Positions 8,577 to 16,694 of a stretch of 34,092 nt of DNA are shown here, piece after piece. A program made the position numbers and the translations under genes. Below the pieces are notes generated by a model, which saw nothing but the letters and a program-made list of their open reading frames with translations, ran no database searches and was not told the origin of the DNA. The DNA comes from Phycisphaeraceae bacterium. Its GTDB lineage: Bacteria > Planctomycetota > Phycisphaerae > Phycisphaerales > Phycisphaeraceae. The stretch spans positions 1-34,092 of the forward strand of contig PAIY01000048.1 in NCBI GenBank assembly GCA_002704825.1, read 5' to 3'. Positions within the stretch are counted from its first letter, which is position 1; each line of letters starts with the position of its first letter.

Positions 8577-8609
8577 AAGCCCAAGGCTGAGCAATGCGAA
8601 GCATGGGAT
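8577..8609 (-). repeat. Palindromic intergenic repeat, family A, copy 3 (inverted)
   Basis: Read on the minus strand it starts ATCCCATGCTTCGC and ends CAGCCTTGGGCTT, matching the family. It is oriented opposite to copy 2. Confidence 0.75.
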
Positions 8610-8659
8610 GCACTTGATCCCAGCAGACTCCCACCGTTACAACCAATGCCCTAAACGCG

Positions 8660-9088
8660 TTAATACGGCAAGATCTCCCAGCGTGTTTCGCTATGTCGTT
8701 TCACGTTGAACTTTTTACTCGCAGGATAGAACGCCGGCTTTTTGCCATCGATGAGAATATCCACATTCAGAACATAAACGTGATCACGCGTCGGATGCAG
8801 CTTAAGAACGTCATTGGGGAATGTCACACGTCCTGTTAAATCACTATTGGCACTGGCTTGCTCAAACTGCTCTGATGTCATGGTGTTCTTGTTTTTCTGA
8901 GTAAATGCCAGCAAGGCAGCATGATACTCAACCTGAATCTCTTTCATCACCTGCTCTTTTAAATGCTCATTGACTTGGCGGGGTTTGTGCTTCTGGTAAT
9001 ACACAAAACCCCCAACCACCAGAACCAGGAGTACAATGACCGGAACTGTTTTTTTATTGATGGGTACGTTGACTTGGGCTTCAGACAT
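8660..9088 (-). CDS. Small membrane-anchored protein, function unknown
   Basis: I do not recognise the family. The 142-residue product has a short polar N-terminus with two lysines, one membrane helix at about residues 15-31 (VPVIVLLVLVVGGFVYY), and a mostly soluble domain that should face outward from the cytoplasm. The soluble part begins with a charged helix (EHLKEQVMKEIQVEY) and ends with beta-rich sequence (HVYVLNVDILIDGKK, then RWEILPY). It is monocistronic, followed by the family A repeats and divergent from the hydrolase gene. A single-pass anchor of this size is compatible with an envelope accessory protein, but no role can be assigned. Confidence 0.65.
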   Translation of the reverse strand: MSEAQVNVPINKKTVPVIVLLVLVVGGFVYYQKHKPRQVNEHLKEQVMKEIQVEYHAALLAFTQKNKNTMTSEQFEQASANSDLTGRVTFPNDVLKLHPTRDHVYVLNVDILIDGKKPAFYPASKKFNVKRHSETRWEILPY

Positions 9089-9191
9089 AAACAGTCTCCA
9101 GAATCATTAATTGAATGCAGTCCCGCTCTAAACACTTTCGGCATAATTGGACTGGCTTGTGCAAAGCACAGAAAATTTGTTTACGATCTCA

Positions 9192-9224
9192 TTGTCAGCT
9201 TCTGATTGTCTTAGCCTCTGACAA
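9192..9224. promoter_or_regulatory. Inverted repeat upstream of the exported hydrolase
   Basis: TTGTCAG (9192-9198) and CTGACAA (9218-9224) form a 7-bp inverted repeat 39 bases before the hydrolase start, in the divergent intergenic region. It could be an operator or mRNA leader hairpin. Confidence 0.3.
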
Positions 9225-9262
9225 CACCTTTTGTATTTGATCACAACAACTTGGAAGATTCG

Positions 9263-10198
9263 ATGTTTTATAACAATCTACTCATCTGCCTGATCCCACT
9301 CATTGCTGTGACATTTTGCTTCCTGGGCACTGATCTCAATGCTCAGGAAGTCCGCCCTGCCGATACTCAGGTGATGGAACTCTGGCCGAGCGATCAGGTC
9401 CCACTGCAAAAACCAGCATCAGAGCAGAAGCACGAATCCTGGCAGCGTTGGGGATTGATCAACATCCATACGCCCACGCTGACGATCTATCCTGCAAAAA
9501 ACACAACGGGCAAAACACCGGCGATTCTGATCCTGCCCGGTGGCGGGTACAGTACGGTGTGCATGAATCATGAAGGCCACAAAGTCGGTCAGTGGTTCAG
9601 CGAACAAGGCATCGCTGCGTTTGTCCTCAAATACCGCTGTAAGCCCTACCAACATCCAGTCCCATTACTTGATGCACAGCGCGGGATGCGGCAGATTCGA
9701 CACCTTGCCAGGCAGTACAACATCGATCCCAATCGTGTGGGCGTGATGGGCTTTTCCGCAGGTGGGCATCTGGCAGCGACATTGAGTACGCTGGGCAACA
9801 AAGACTTGCACTCGCCGGTTGATGAGATCGACAAGCTTGCTGCCAAGCCGGACTTTTCGGTGCTGTGTTACCCGGTGATCACACTCATTGAGGATTTTGC
9901 CTACCGCGGCGCCATTACGAATCTTGTTGGCAATCACAAGGACATGAAAATGCGCATGCTCCTGTCACCTGAAAAACAGGTCACCACCAGCACACCCCCT
10001 GCGTTCTTGATTCATGGCGATAAAGACACCGGCGTGATCGTTAAAAACAGCGAGCTTTACCGTGATGCACTTAAAGCCAAAGGCATCGATGCCCAGTTGA
10101 TGTTACTCTCAGGCAAGGGGCACGGGTTTGGATTTACTGAACAATGGGCCAAACCATGCCGCGATTGGATCAATCAACTATATTCACTTAACCCATGA
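9263..10198 (+). CDS. Exported alpha/beta hydrolase (acetyl/feruloyl esterase-like)
   Basis: A 311-residue secreted serine hydrolase of the xylan-esterase/BD-FAE-like group, likely removing acyl groups from polysaccharides or related esters. A signal peptide covers about residues 1-27 (hydrophobic LLICLIPLIAVTFCFLG, then NAQ). Visible catalytic features are the oxyanion-hole strand LPGGGYSTVCMNHEG, the nucleophile elbow GFSAGGHLAA with the serine, an aspartate in HGDKDTGV, and the catalytic histidine in GKGHGFG. I chose ATG 9263 because GGAAG ends five bases upstream; a TTG start at 9251 is possible but would insert the ribosome-binding site into the coding sequence. The gene is alone on its strand. 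Family is well supported; the substrate is inferred. Confidence 0.88.
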   Translation: MFYNNLLICLIPLIAVTFCFLGTDLNAQEVRPADTQVMELWPSDQVPLQKPASEQKHESWQRWGLINIHTPTLTIYPAKNTTGKTPAILILPGGGYSTVCMNHEGHKVGQWFSEQGIAAFVLKYRCKPYQHPVPLLDAQRGMRQIRHLARQYNIDPNRVGVMGFSAGGHLAATLSTLGNKDLHSPVDEIDKLAAKPDFSVLCYPVITLIEDFAYRGAITNLVGNHKDMKMRMLLSPEKQVTTSTPPAFLIHGDKDTGVIVKNSELYRDALKAKGIDAQLMLLSGKGHGFGFTEQWAKPCRDWINQLYSLNP

Positions 10199-10210
10199 TC
10201 CCCACCAAAG

Positions 10211-10232
10211 CCGTGTCACCCCCTTGGCACGG
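10211..10232. terminator. Hairpin between convergent genes
   Basis: CCGTGTC (10211-10217) pairs with GGCACGG (10226-10232), allowing one G-T pair, in the 64-base gap between the hydrolase and the convergent lipoprotein gene. No T-tract follows on either strand. Confidence 0.35.
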
Positions 10233-10262
10233 GTTGCCTTAAGTGCATAACGCCATCACATA

Positions 10263-10841
10263 TTAATCCACATACGCATCGCGCATCAGCTTAAGCACAC
10301 GCTCATGTAATGCCTTGGTATCTGCTGCAAGTTCGGACATGTACTGCTTGCGTGTCTCATCATTTTCCTGATCCGAAAGCATCTTGGCCAGATGCGAGAT
10401 GTAATCCAAAGCCTGATGTTGTGCCAGGAGAATGTTGAATTCAAATGCCTTGTCGGATGAAAACAGAATCCGCCGGGTTGTGTCGCTGCTGATGGCTTGG
10501 CGTGTCAGTGATTCAGCCTTGGGGATACCATCCTGATTCAAACGCAACGCCGCATCGGCTTTGGCAAATCCATCAATCTTGGCCTTGGCATCACCAGACA
10601 ACTTGGCAATGGCTTTGAGGACGTTCGATACATTCTCAGACGGTCCCTTGAGGATCAGAATCTTGTCGACCTGTGATTCCTGGCTGAGTGTGTCATAAAT
10701 CAATGCATAGCCCTGATTCACGATCAGGTTCTCCGTTTGACCGCTGGTGTCCCGCCCATTGCCTGCAGCATCAATCCCCTGACAACCAACCATCAGCAAA
10801 GCAACCGACATCAAATTCAATACAATCAATGATCGCTTCAT
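10263..10841 (-). CDS. Predicted lipoprotein, helical, function unknown
   Basis: The 192-residue product begins MKRSLIVL and has a lipobox (LMVGC) with the acylated cysteine at residue 20. The mature part is mainly alpha-helical and charged, with alanine/lysine/aspartate-rich segments (AIAKLSGDAKAKIDGFAKAD) and a C-terminal helix. No catalytic motif is seen. I set the start at 10841 because AAGGAG lies 6 bases upstream; the longer frame to 11078 would overlap the divergent acetyltransferase gene and has no lipoprotein signal at its start. It is convergent with the exported hydrolase. A role in the envelope is inferred from the lipobox only. Confidence 0.75.
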   Translation of the reverse strand: MKRSLIVLNLMSVALLMVGCQGIDAAGNGRDTSGQTENLIVNQGYALIYDTLSQESQVDKILILKGPSENVSNVLKAIAKLSGDAKAKIDGFAKADAALRLNQDGIPKAESLTRQAISSDTTRRILFSSDKAFEFNILLAQHQALDYISHLAKMLSDQENDETRKQYMSELAADTKALHERVLKLMRDAYVD

Positions 10842-10923
10842 GATCACTCCTTCAATGACGGTATGATAGCTGATCCCGCCGTAGAACGCGCCGAGCAAGT
10901 TCATAGAACCGAAAGCCTTAACC

Positions 10924-11382
10924 ATGTCTGAAAACTGGACCCTGCGCCGGATTGAAAAAACGGATATCCCTGCGTTGTTCATTGTTCGCGTTGCAACACG
11001 TGAAAATGCCCTGAGTATGGAGACGTTGAACCAACTGGGCATTACACTCGACAGTGTTGCAACGATGATGGACACCACGCATCAGGGTTGGTTGTGCGAA
11101 ATGGATAACAAGGTTGTCGGTTTTGCGATGGGCAATCGCAAAACCGGTGAGATGTGGGTGCTTGCGGTTTTGCCGGAGTACGAAAACCGGGGCATGGGTA
11201 AAGCGTTGATTCTGGCGGTTGAAAACTGGCTTTTTTCTGAAGGTTTGGAAGAGTTGTGGTTAACCACGGATATCGACACCACGCTGCGTGCCTACGGTTT
11301 TTACCGACACTTGGGATGGCAGGATTCAGAGATTCGCGATGGTTGTCGATACATGAAAAAGTTTCGCCCCCAGAACGCATGA
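10924..11382 (+). CDS. GNAT family N-acetyltransferase
   Basis: A 152-residue protein of the usual GNAT length, transferring an acetyl group from acetyl-CoA to an amine substrate. The core motif A is visible as VLPEYENRGMGKALI near residues 79-95, where the RGMGKA loop binds the acetyl-CoA pyrophosphate. It is preceded by a beta strand (GEMWVLAV), and the C-terminal motif reads AYGFYRHLGWQ. The N-terminus (TLRRIEKTDIPALF) is the standard first strand and helix. Neighbours on both sides are unrelated, so the substrate cannot be inferred; it could be an amino acid, a small molecule or a protein. The ATG at 10924 has only a weak ribosome-binding site. Confidence 0.88.
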   Translation: MSENWTLRRIEKTDIPALFIVRVATRENALSMETLNQLGITLDSVATMMDTTHQGWLCEMDNKVVGFAMGNRKTGEMWVLAVLPEYENRGMGKALILAVENWLFSEGLEELWLTTDIDTTLRAYGFYRHLGWQDSEIRDGCRYMKKFRPQNA

Positions 11383-11453
11383 GCGCAGCAAGTTCATTTT
11401 GCTAACCAATTTTTAAACTTGTCTCCAAGCGTTCAATTCGCCAGCATGTTGCA

Positions 11454-12290
11454 ATGAAAACCGCCACCCCCCAATGGATCATTGGCATTCTGGTAACATC
11501 GCTTTGCTCGTTTTCACTGCTTGCTCAGGAGACCGAATTGCGATTCCCCAAAAAGCCCAACCCCCATCACCTTGCCCGTCAAAAACCCCTCGGCCAACTC
11601 CGCGAAGGCTTTGAACCCAGTGGCATGACCTGGCACCCAAGACTCAAAAAACTCGTCATCGTCGGGGATGATGGTGATACCACCACCATGAACATCGATG
11701 GCAGTGATGCTCAAAACACCTTCTTTCGCATCAATGTCAAAACCGACTTTGAAGCCGTCACCATTGCTGACCCGGCAACCGACTTTGTCTACATCGGTAC
11801 CGAACGCCCCAACACGGTCATCGAATACAACATCGTCACCAAACAGTACACCCGACAGTTCGACTTAAGCAGCATCATGCCCAATGCCGGTAACGAAGGC
11901 ATCGAAGCCATCGCGTTTGTCCCAGATGCAACCGACCCCGAAGGCGGCCTGTTCTATGTCGGCTACCAGAAGACCGGCAGCATCTACCGCATCCGCCTTT
12001 CCATCAAGTCCAGCCCCACCGATACCCAGGCAACCTTCATCGACAAGTTCACCCCCATGCCCAGGGAAAAAGACCTGGCTGGATTGACCTGGGATGCAGA
12101 TAACCAACGCCTGCTAGCCATCTGGGACAAACCCAACATCCTCTTAGCCATGACACGCGATGGCAAGATAATCAAACGCTGGAACAAAGTCCGTGGCAGT
12201 AACCAGGAAGGTATCGTCCTCATCGACGGCGATCTCTACATGGCTGAAGACTCCGGCGACTTGTACAAGTACGATAAGCCGTTGGATTGA
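11454..12290 (+). CDS. Exported beta-propeller protein, SdiA-regulated/phytase-like
   Basis: A 278-residue protein with a signal peptide (residues 1-25, ending LLAQE) followed by repeated blade-like strands. The pattern is characteristic of the SdiA-regulated/esterase-like phytase superfamily: FEPSGMTWHPRLKKLVIVGD, then TDFEAVTIAD, NEGIEAIAFVPD, KDLAGLTWDADNQRLLAIWD and GSNQEGIVLIDGDLYMAEDSG. These repeated GL/EG-x-TW and acidic DNQRL segments suggest a calcium-binding propeller in the periplasm or outside the cell. Catalysis is uncertain because family members often lack known activity. The gene stands alone on its strand and converges on the efflux operon, with a terminator in between. Confidence 0.78.
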   Translation: MKTATPQWIIGILVTSLCSFSLLAQETELRFPKKPNPHHLARQKPLGQLREGFEPSGMTWHPRLKKLVIVGDDGDTTTMNIDGSDAQNTFFRINVKTDFEAVTIADPATDFVYIGTERPNTVIEYNIVTKQYTRQFDLSSIMPNAGNEGIEAIAFVPDATDPEGGLFYVGYQKTGSIYRIRLSIKSSPTDTQATFIDKFTPMPREKDLAGLTWDADNQRLLAIWDKPNILLAMTRDGKIIKRWNKVRGSNQEGIVLIDGDLYMAEDSGDLYKYDKPLD

Positions 12291-12324
12291 TCAGAACGCG
12301 TAATCAGTAACGCAATGCGAATAT

Positions 12325-12351
12325 AAAAAAAGCACCGGATCTATCCGGTGC
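12325..12351 (-). terminator. Rho-independent terminator of the efflux operon
   Basis: GCACCGGAT (12332-12340) pairs with ATCCGGTGC (12343-12351). On the minus strand the hairpin is followed by seven T residues (12331-12325). It lies about 50 bases downstream of the adaptor gene stop and also separates it from the convergent propeller gene. Confidence 0.88.
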
Positions 12352-12400
12352 AGGTTCTCTGAATGAATATCAGCTGGTGTTCTGGTGCGTGATAGATCGC

Positions 12401-14041
12401 TTATTCAGATTGCTGATTGGCGGGCGCTTCACGCTTGGGTTTGTCAGCAACTTGCGGTTTGGCACCTGCTTCCGGAGCGCCATCGTCTGCGCCTTCACCG
12501 GGCTTGCCCTTGCCTTTACCAGCCTGTTCGACTTGGGCAGGCGGGACCATCATCACGCGTTCACCTTCTTCAAGTCCATCGAGGATGGCAACGATGCTTT
12601 CGTTGGAGCGACCGGTGGTGACTTTGCGGCGGATGGATTTATCACCTTCACGCACGTAGACATAGCTTTGTTTACCCACGGTGACCACGCATTGAATGGG
12701 GACAAAAAGGACATTCTCCACGCGTCCAGTGAGAATGCGTGATGAACAACGCATGGCCGGTTTGAGGTCTTCGCCTGAACTTGGGGGCAGGTCGATCTTG
12801 ACGGTATATTCACGCAGGTCGGGATTCATCCAACCCCCGTTGGTTGCCATCACACCAATTTCGTAAACCTCGCCCTGGATGGGTTGGCCGGGGGTGGCAT
12901 CAATGGTGACCATCGCCTTTTGCCCTGCCTTGAGTTGGCCGACCAGTGATTCATGCACCTTCACGGAGGCTACCATCTGGCTGGTGTCGGGCAACACGAT
13001 CAACGATTCATTCTTGCGAACCGACTTGCCTTGCACGATCGGATCATTCCGCCGACGCCAACCGCCGACGGTAGTGGCATAAATCACCATGCCGTTCTGT
13101 GGAGCCTTGACCACGCAGAAGGACAACTGCTCTTTGAGTTTTTCAAGACGGTCTTCACGGATGGCAAGCGTGCGAATCTTACCTTGCAACTTGGCTTGCG
13201 ATTGGGCGAGTTTGCTTTCGTTTCGACGCTTGGTGCGATCCAAAGCAGCAGCGGCTTCATCCACATCCGACTGAACTTTTTTCTGTTCCTTGGGCCTTGT
13301 GTATTTCTTATACACCTCGACATCCAGCATGGCGGTCTTCAGTGCGGACTCCGCTTCAATCACATCCAAACGGTCATCTTCCAGTTCACTGCGGGAGATG
13401 AAATCTTCCTTGTACAACTGCTCGGAGGCTTCGAGTTCTTCCTTGGCACGCTGGAGATTACGCGTGGCTTTCTGAACCGCGACGTTAAGCTCACGTGTCT
13501 TTTTCGGATCGTCACCGAGCGTCCATTTTTCCAGGTCCAGCTTGGCTAACTCGAGCTTGAGTTCCGCGGCTTTGAGATCACTGTCCGCTTCATTAAGTTG
13601 GATGGCATGATCCTGCTCGGCAGCCAATTTGTCGGCACGGGCCTGCTCCACGCTGAGTGTTTCGTTTTCGATCTTGTCACGAATGTCGTCGTCAGCCAAA
13701 CGAATCAGGACATCGCCTTTCTTGACGATGGTGCCTTCGGGGACAACGTCGAGAATGGTGGTGTTGCCATCGACTTCGTTTTTGATTTCGACCTTGTTTT
13801 TGGCTTCGATCTCACCGTTGGCAATGACGAGCATGTCAAAGCTGCCTCGCGTGACACGATGGGTGGCAAGTGACTGGGCGGTCAGCGCACTGGTCGACGG
13901 CTTGGCAATCGAGCGATAGGCTGCATAACCACCACCGACAACGACAGCCAGAATGATCAACAGGACCAGCCAGATCATCACCCCACCACGTCGGGCATGG
14001 GTGTTTGTCACAAATTCAGTTGGTTTTCTTGAGTAACGCAT
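12401..14041 (-). CDS. Efflux periplasmic adaptor (HlyD/MFP family) with long coiled-coil hairpin
   Basis: A 546-residue membrane-fusion protein that would connect an inner-membrane pump to the outer-membrane channel. Residues 1-21 are cytoplasmic, and a membrane anchor follows (about 22-45, IWLVLLIILAVVVGGGY). Then come the first half of the barrel-sandwich (lipoyl) domain (residues ~60-115, with VPEGTIVKKGDVLI), a charged coiled-coil hairpin of about 200 residues (115-315), the second half (VVKAPQNGMVIYA), a beta-barrel domain, and a low-complexity Gly/Pro/Lys-rich tail after about residue 500. Its start overlaps the end of the upstream TolC gene by 26 bases and AGGAAG precedes the ATG, so translation is probably coupled. 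No permease or ATPase gene follows; a terminator does. Confidence 0.9.
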   Translation of the reverse strand: MRYSRKPTEFVTNTHARRGGVMIWLVLLIILAVVVGGGYAAYRSIAKPSTSALTAQSLATHRVTRGSFDMLVIANGEIEAKNKVEIKNEVDGNTTILDVVPEGTIVKKGDVLIRLADDDIRDKIENETLSVEQARADKLAAEQDHAIQLNEADSDLKAAELKLELAKLDLEKWTLGDDPKKTRELNVAVQKATRNLQRAKEELEASEQLYKEDFISRSELEDDRLDVIEAESALKTAMLDVEVYKKYTRPKEQKKVQSDVDEAAAALDRTKRRNESKLAQSQAKLQGKIRTLAIREDRLEKLKEQLSFCVVKAPQNGMVIYATTVGGWRRRNDPIVQGKSVRKNESLIVLPDTSQMVASVKVHESLVGQLKAGQKAMVTIDATPGQPIQGEVYEIGVMATNGGWMNPDLREYTVKIDLPPSSGEDLKPAMRCSSRILTGRVENVLFVPIQCVVTVGKQSYVYVREGDKSIRRKVTTGRSNESIVAILDGLEEGERVMMVPPAQVEQAGKGKGKPGEGADDGAPEAGAKPQVADKPKREAPANQQSE

Positions 14042-15872
14042 CGGCTTCCTTCAGGAGTTCTTCCTGGGCTTGATTCATGTCTTTGATCATTTTGTCCGGG
14101 GTTGCAGGGGCCTGCGGGTCAACCATCGGCACCAGGTTCACCGGCGCATTCCAATGACCACGATTGTCCACACGCATCTGCCCGGTATTAAGCAGGTACT
14201 GGAGAATACTCACACGCAGGTCGCGCAATGCAGAGTCCCGGGTGTTCTCTGCTTCAAGCAAGTCGTCCTGTGCTTCGGTGAAGTCACGCGAACCCAACTC
14301 ACGCAGACGAAGCACCACGTTACGCACACGCTTGGCCGAGACTTCAATATTACGTTGCTGCAATGCCAGTGAAAAACGCGATTGTTGAATCTGACGGATC
14401 GAGGAACGGACCTGCAAGGCGACTTCATCACGACTTTGCGTGTAGTCTCGCCAGGCACGTTCGCGCGTGATCACCGATTTGCGTAAGGCCAACTGTTCAC
14501 GGCGGCGATCCAGTGGCGCGCCGTAGGAAAGTCCCAGTGAATAATCACTGTCACCGGCTTCAAAGTCCGCACCAGCGTTGGTCTTGTTTGAATCGGTATT
14601 GAGTGTCAACGAGGCATTGACATCCAGGTCCGGCAGCAGATCGTTACGGGCATTGCGCACCCCGCGACTGGCATCATCCACCTGATCCCGGCTGGTCTGC
14701 AGGTCCAGGCGATATTCCCACGCGGTGGTGATCGCTTTTTCCGGCTCAAGGAACGGTTCGGGAATCTGCAACTCAATCGGCTTGAGCATCAGGGACTGAT
14801 TCATGGTCATGCCGATCTGCAATTTGAGACTGTCCAAAGCCGAGTCGTAGGATTCCTGACTGTTGATCAGTGAGTTGCGGGCAAAGAGCACCTGCTGTTC
14901 GGAACGCTGAATTTCGAAGTTGGGTTGACGCCCTGCCTTGGCCAACGCTTCCATCTGGTCGTTGAGCCATTCCAGTGATTTGAGTTGGCGTTTACGGTTA
15001 CGAAGTTCGGCTTGGCGGCGGATCAAGTCGTAATACCGCGTTGAAATGGAGATCAGAAATTCACGGCGATACCGTTCAAAGTTCCGGGCAGCATAGATCA
15101 AATCGCGCTTGGCCTGAATCAGACTTTCACGTGCGACCGAACCGGCACCGCGAAGTAGTGGGATGGATGCTTCAAGTGCGATGGAGGCATCCTGACCTTC
15201 ACCTGATCCGCTGGAGGCATCGTGGAGCAGGTTCACGAAGTTGACCAAAGCCGTGGCCGAGACGCTCCCGCCGTTGGGCAGACGATGCGTCACGCCGAAG
15301 GACGTCACGATGTCCAGCGCTTGATCGTAGTCGCCGGACTCGGGCGTGCCGGAGATGCTGGCATCAACTTCGGCAAAAAAGCGAGGTCCCCAGAGATGCT
15401 CTTCCATGAGCAGATTCAATGCTTCGATGTACAGCGTCTCTTTCTGGTATCGATACTGCCTGGAGTTGGCGATGGCGTATGCCAGTAGTTCCTGCAGGTC
15501 CATTTCCAAAGCATTGGACATATCATCGCTGAATAGCTTGCCCAGTTCATCGGGATCGGTTGCGGATCGCGTCCGTGCGGGCAGTTGGTTGACCTGCGGG
15601 TTGGTGGTTTTCAAATCCGTTTTATCGACGTTGCGACCTTCGTCATCCGGTGCGTCACTGATGGGTTTGCCGTACATCTGCTCGGAGGCTTCGTGGCCCA
15701 TGCTTTGCGCCCAGTGTTGACGGATCAGGTCACTGGTTTGCTTGTCGATGGCCCCCATGGACGAACTGGCACAACCGCTGATCATGCCAATGCAAAAAGC
15801 GAGCAACAGCAAAGCCAACCCATGTTTGAAGATGCGGAGAGACGGTAATGGCGTGAACGTCGGATTTCCCAT
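14016..15872 (-). CDS. TolC-family outer-membrane efflux lipoprotein
   Basis: A 618-residue outer-membrane channel protein for export of small molecules or proteins. A lipoprotein signal is present, with lipobox (ISGC) and acylated Cys34. The mature protein shows the two-repeat, long-helix pattern of outer-membrane efflux proteins: an N-terminal helical repeat with AIANSRQYRYQKETLYIEAL, strands (TALVNFVNLL), helical hairpin segments (QAKRDLIYAARNFERYRREF), then a second repeat (AITTAWEYRLDLQTSRDQVD and a C-terminal LLEAENTRDSALRDLRVSIL). Its length is above typical TolC (about 470) because of an extra N-terminal region (residues 35-110) that is acidic and disordered. It is the first gene of a two-gene operon with the adaptor. 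It starts 180 bases from the divergent MoaB gene. Confidence 0.9.
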   Translation of the reverse strand: MGNPTFTPLPSLRIFKHGLALLLLAFCIGMISGCASSSMGAIDKQTSDLIRQHWAQSMGHEASEQMYGKPISDAPDDEGRNVDKTDLKTTNPQVNQLPARTRSATDPDELGKLFSDDMSNALEMDLQELLAYAIANSRQYRYQKETLYIEALNLLMEEHLWGPRFFAEVDASISGTPESGDYDQALDIVTSFGVTHRLPNGGSVSATALVNFVNLLHDASSGSGEGQDASIALEASIPLLRGAGSVARESLIQAKRDLIYAARNFERYRREFLISISTRYYDLIRRQAELRNRKRQLKSLEWLNDQMEALAKAGRQPNFEIQRSEQQVLFARNSLINSQESYDSALDSLKLQIGMTMNQSLMLKPIELQIPEPFLEPEKAITTAWEYRLDLQTSRDQVDDASRGVRNARNDLLPDLDVNASLTLNTDSNKTNAGADFEAGDSDYSLGLSYGAPLDRRREQLALRKSVITRERAWRDYTQSRDEVALQVRSSIRQIQQSRFSLALQQRNIEVSAKRVRNVVLRLRELGSRDFTEAQDDLLEAENTRDSALRDLRVSILQYLLNTGQMRVDNRGHWNAPVNLVPMVDPQAPATPDKMIKDMNQAQEELLKEADALLKKTN

Positions 15873-15965
15873 GCGAACAACTCAATTCCCGATGGCGTGT
15901 GGATTGCGGTAGCATATCGGTACTCCGAACCAGACTTTGGGTTGCATGCCATGCAGTAAAAGTCC

Positions 15966-16025
15966 GGCAGGATGCCTCCGGAGGTCCCGAATACCTGCCC
16001 AACTTCGGAGTGGTTTTACCGAAGT
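15966..16025 (+). promoter_or_regulatory. Structured leader upstream of the MoaB gene
   Basis: Two stems are visible: GGCAGG (15966-15971) with CCTGCC (15994-15999) enclosing the self-complementary CCTCCGGAGG (15975-15984), then ACTTCGG (16002-16008) with CCGAAGT (16019-16025). The second ends 27 bases before the start codon. They could be leader RNA structures of the MoaB transcript or operator sites in the divergent region. Confidence 0.35.
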
Positions 16026-16052
16026 CTGAGCGTAGAGAGCGAGTATAACAAG

Positions 16053-16559
16053 ATGTCGACGACAGAACACCGTGATATGGCAAAAGAAGTCAAAGCAAAT
16101 TGCGCGATCCTGACCATCAGTGATACGCGTACATTGGACACCGACAGCAGCGGACACCTGATTGCCAAACTCGTGGAGGAAGCGGGACATCACATTGTCG
16201 ACCGTGCTTTGGTCCGCGACGAGGTGACGCATATCGGTTCAACACTGCACAACTGGATCGAAGACGACGAAGTACAGGTGATTCTGACCACCGGCGGAAC
16301 CGGTATCGCCCGGCGTGACAGCACTATTGAAGTGGTCCGACGGATGATCACCAAACCGCTGCCGGGCTTTGGCGAACTCTTTCGTGTGCTCAGTTATCAG
16401 CAGGTCAAGTCTGCCGCGATGCTCAGCCGTGCAATGGCTGGTCTGGCTGGTGACACGTTCATCTTCACGATGCCCGGCTCGAAAAACGCGGTGAACCTGG
16501 CCATGCAGAAACTCATCCTGCCTGAGTTGAGTCATCTGGTGTGGGAGCGGAAACGGTGA
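16053..16559 (+). CDS. moaB: MoaB/MogA-like molybdopterin adenylyltransferase
   Basis: A 168-residue cytosolic protein of the MoaB/MogA family, which adenylylates molybdopterin during molybdenum cofactor assembly; MoaB-type members may instead be inactive or modulatory. The fold is visible: an opening strand (KANCAILTISDTRT), the conserved nucleotide-binding loop TTGGTG (residues ~79-84) followed by IARRDSTIEV, PGFGELFR, and MPGSKNAVNLAM near the end. Start was placed at ATG 16053; an upstream in-frame ATG at 15972 lies inside hairpin-forming sequence and gives a composition unlike the family. No other Mo-cofactor genes are in the window. It is followed by a family C repeat and radA on the same strand. 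Confidence 0.85.
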   Translation: MSTTEHRDMAKEVKANCAILTISDTRTLDTDSSGHLIAKLVEEAGHHIVDRALVRDEVTHIGSTLHNWIEDDEVQVILTTGGTGIARRDSTIEVVRRMITKPLPGFGELFRVLSYQQVKSAAMLSRAMAGLAGDTFIFTMPGSKNAVNLAMQKLILPELSHLVWERKR

Positions 16560-16586
16560 TTTGCATCGCGTATCTCGATGGCTTTT

Positions 16587-16666
16587 ACCACAGAGTCACA
16601 TAGACACAGAGTTAAAACTGATATGCTTTGTCTTAATCCGGCTCTGTGACTCTGTGACTCTGTGGT
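16587..16666. repeat. Palindromic repeat, family C (ACCACAGAG), copy 1
   Basis: The left arm ACCACAGAGTCACA...CACAGAG (16587-16611) pairs imperfectly with the right arm CTCTGTGACTCTGTGACTCTGTGGT (16642-16666; 25 bases written with internal repeats of CTCTGTGA). It lies between the MoaB gene and radA and contains tandem CTCTGTGA-like units. Confidence 0.75.
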
Positions 16667-16694
16667 TCATCCAAAACAAAACTGATTGGTATTC

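Noticed and set aside
10842..11078. Upstream extension of the lipoprotein gene
   Set aside because: It overlaps the divergent acetyltransferase gene and would bury the lipoprotein signal peptide internally.
12953..13549. A 198-codon plus-strand open frame in the adaptor gene
   Set aside because: It lies antisense to the adaptor coiled coil, whose repetitive Glu/Lys/Leu codons generate Phe/Leu-rich antisense frames.
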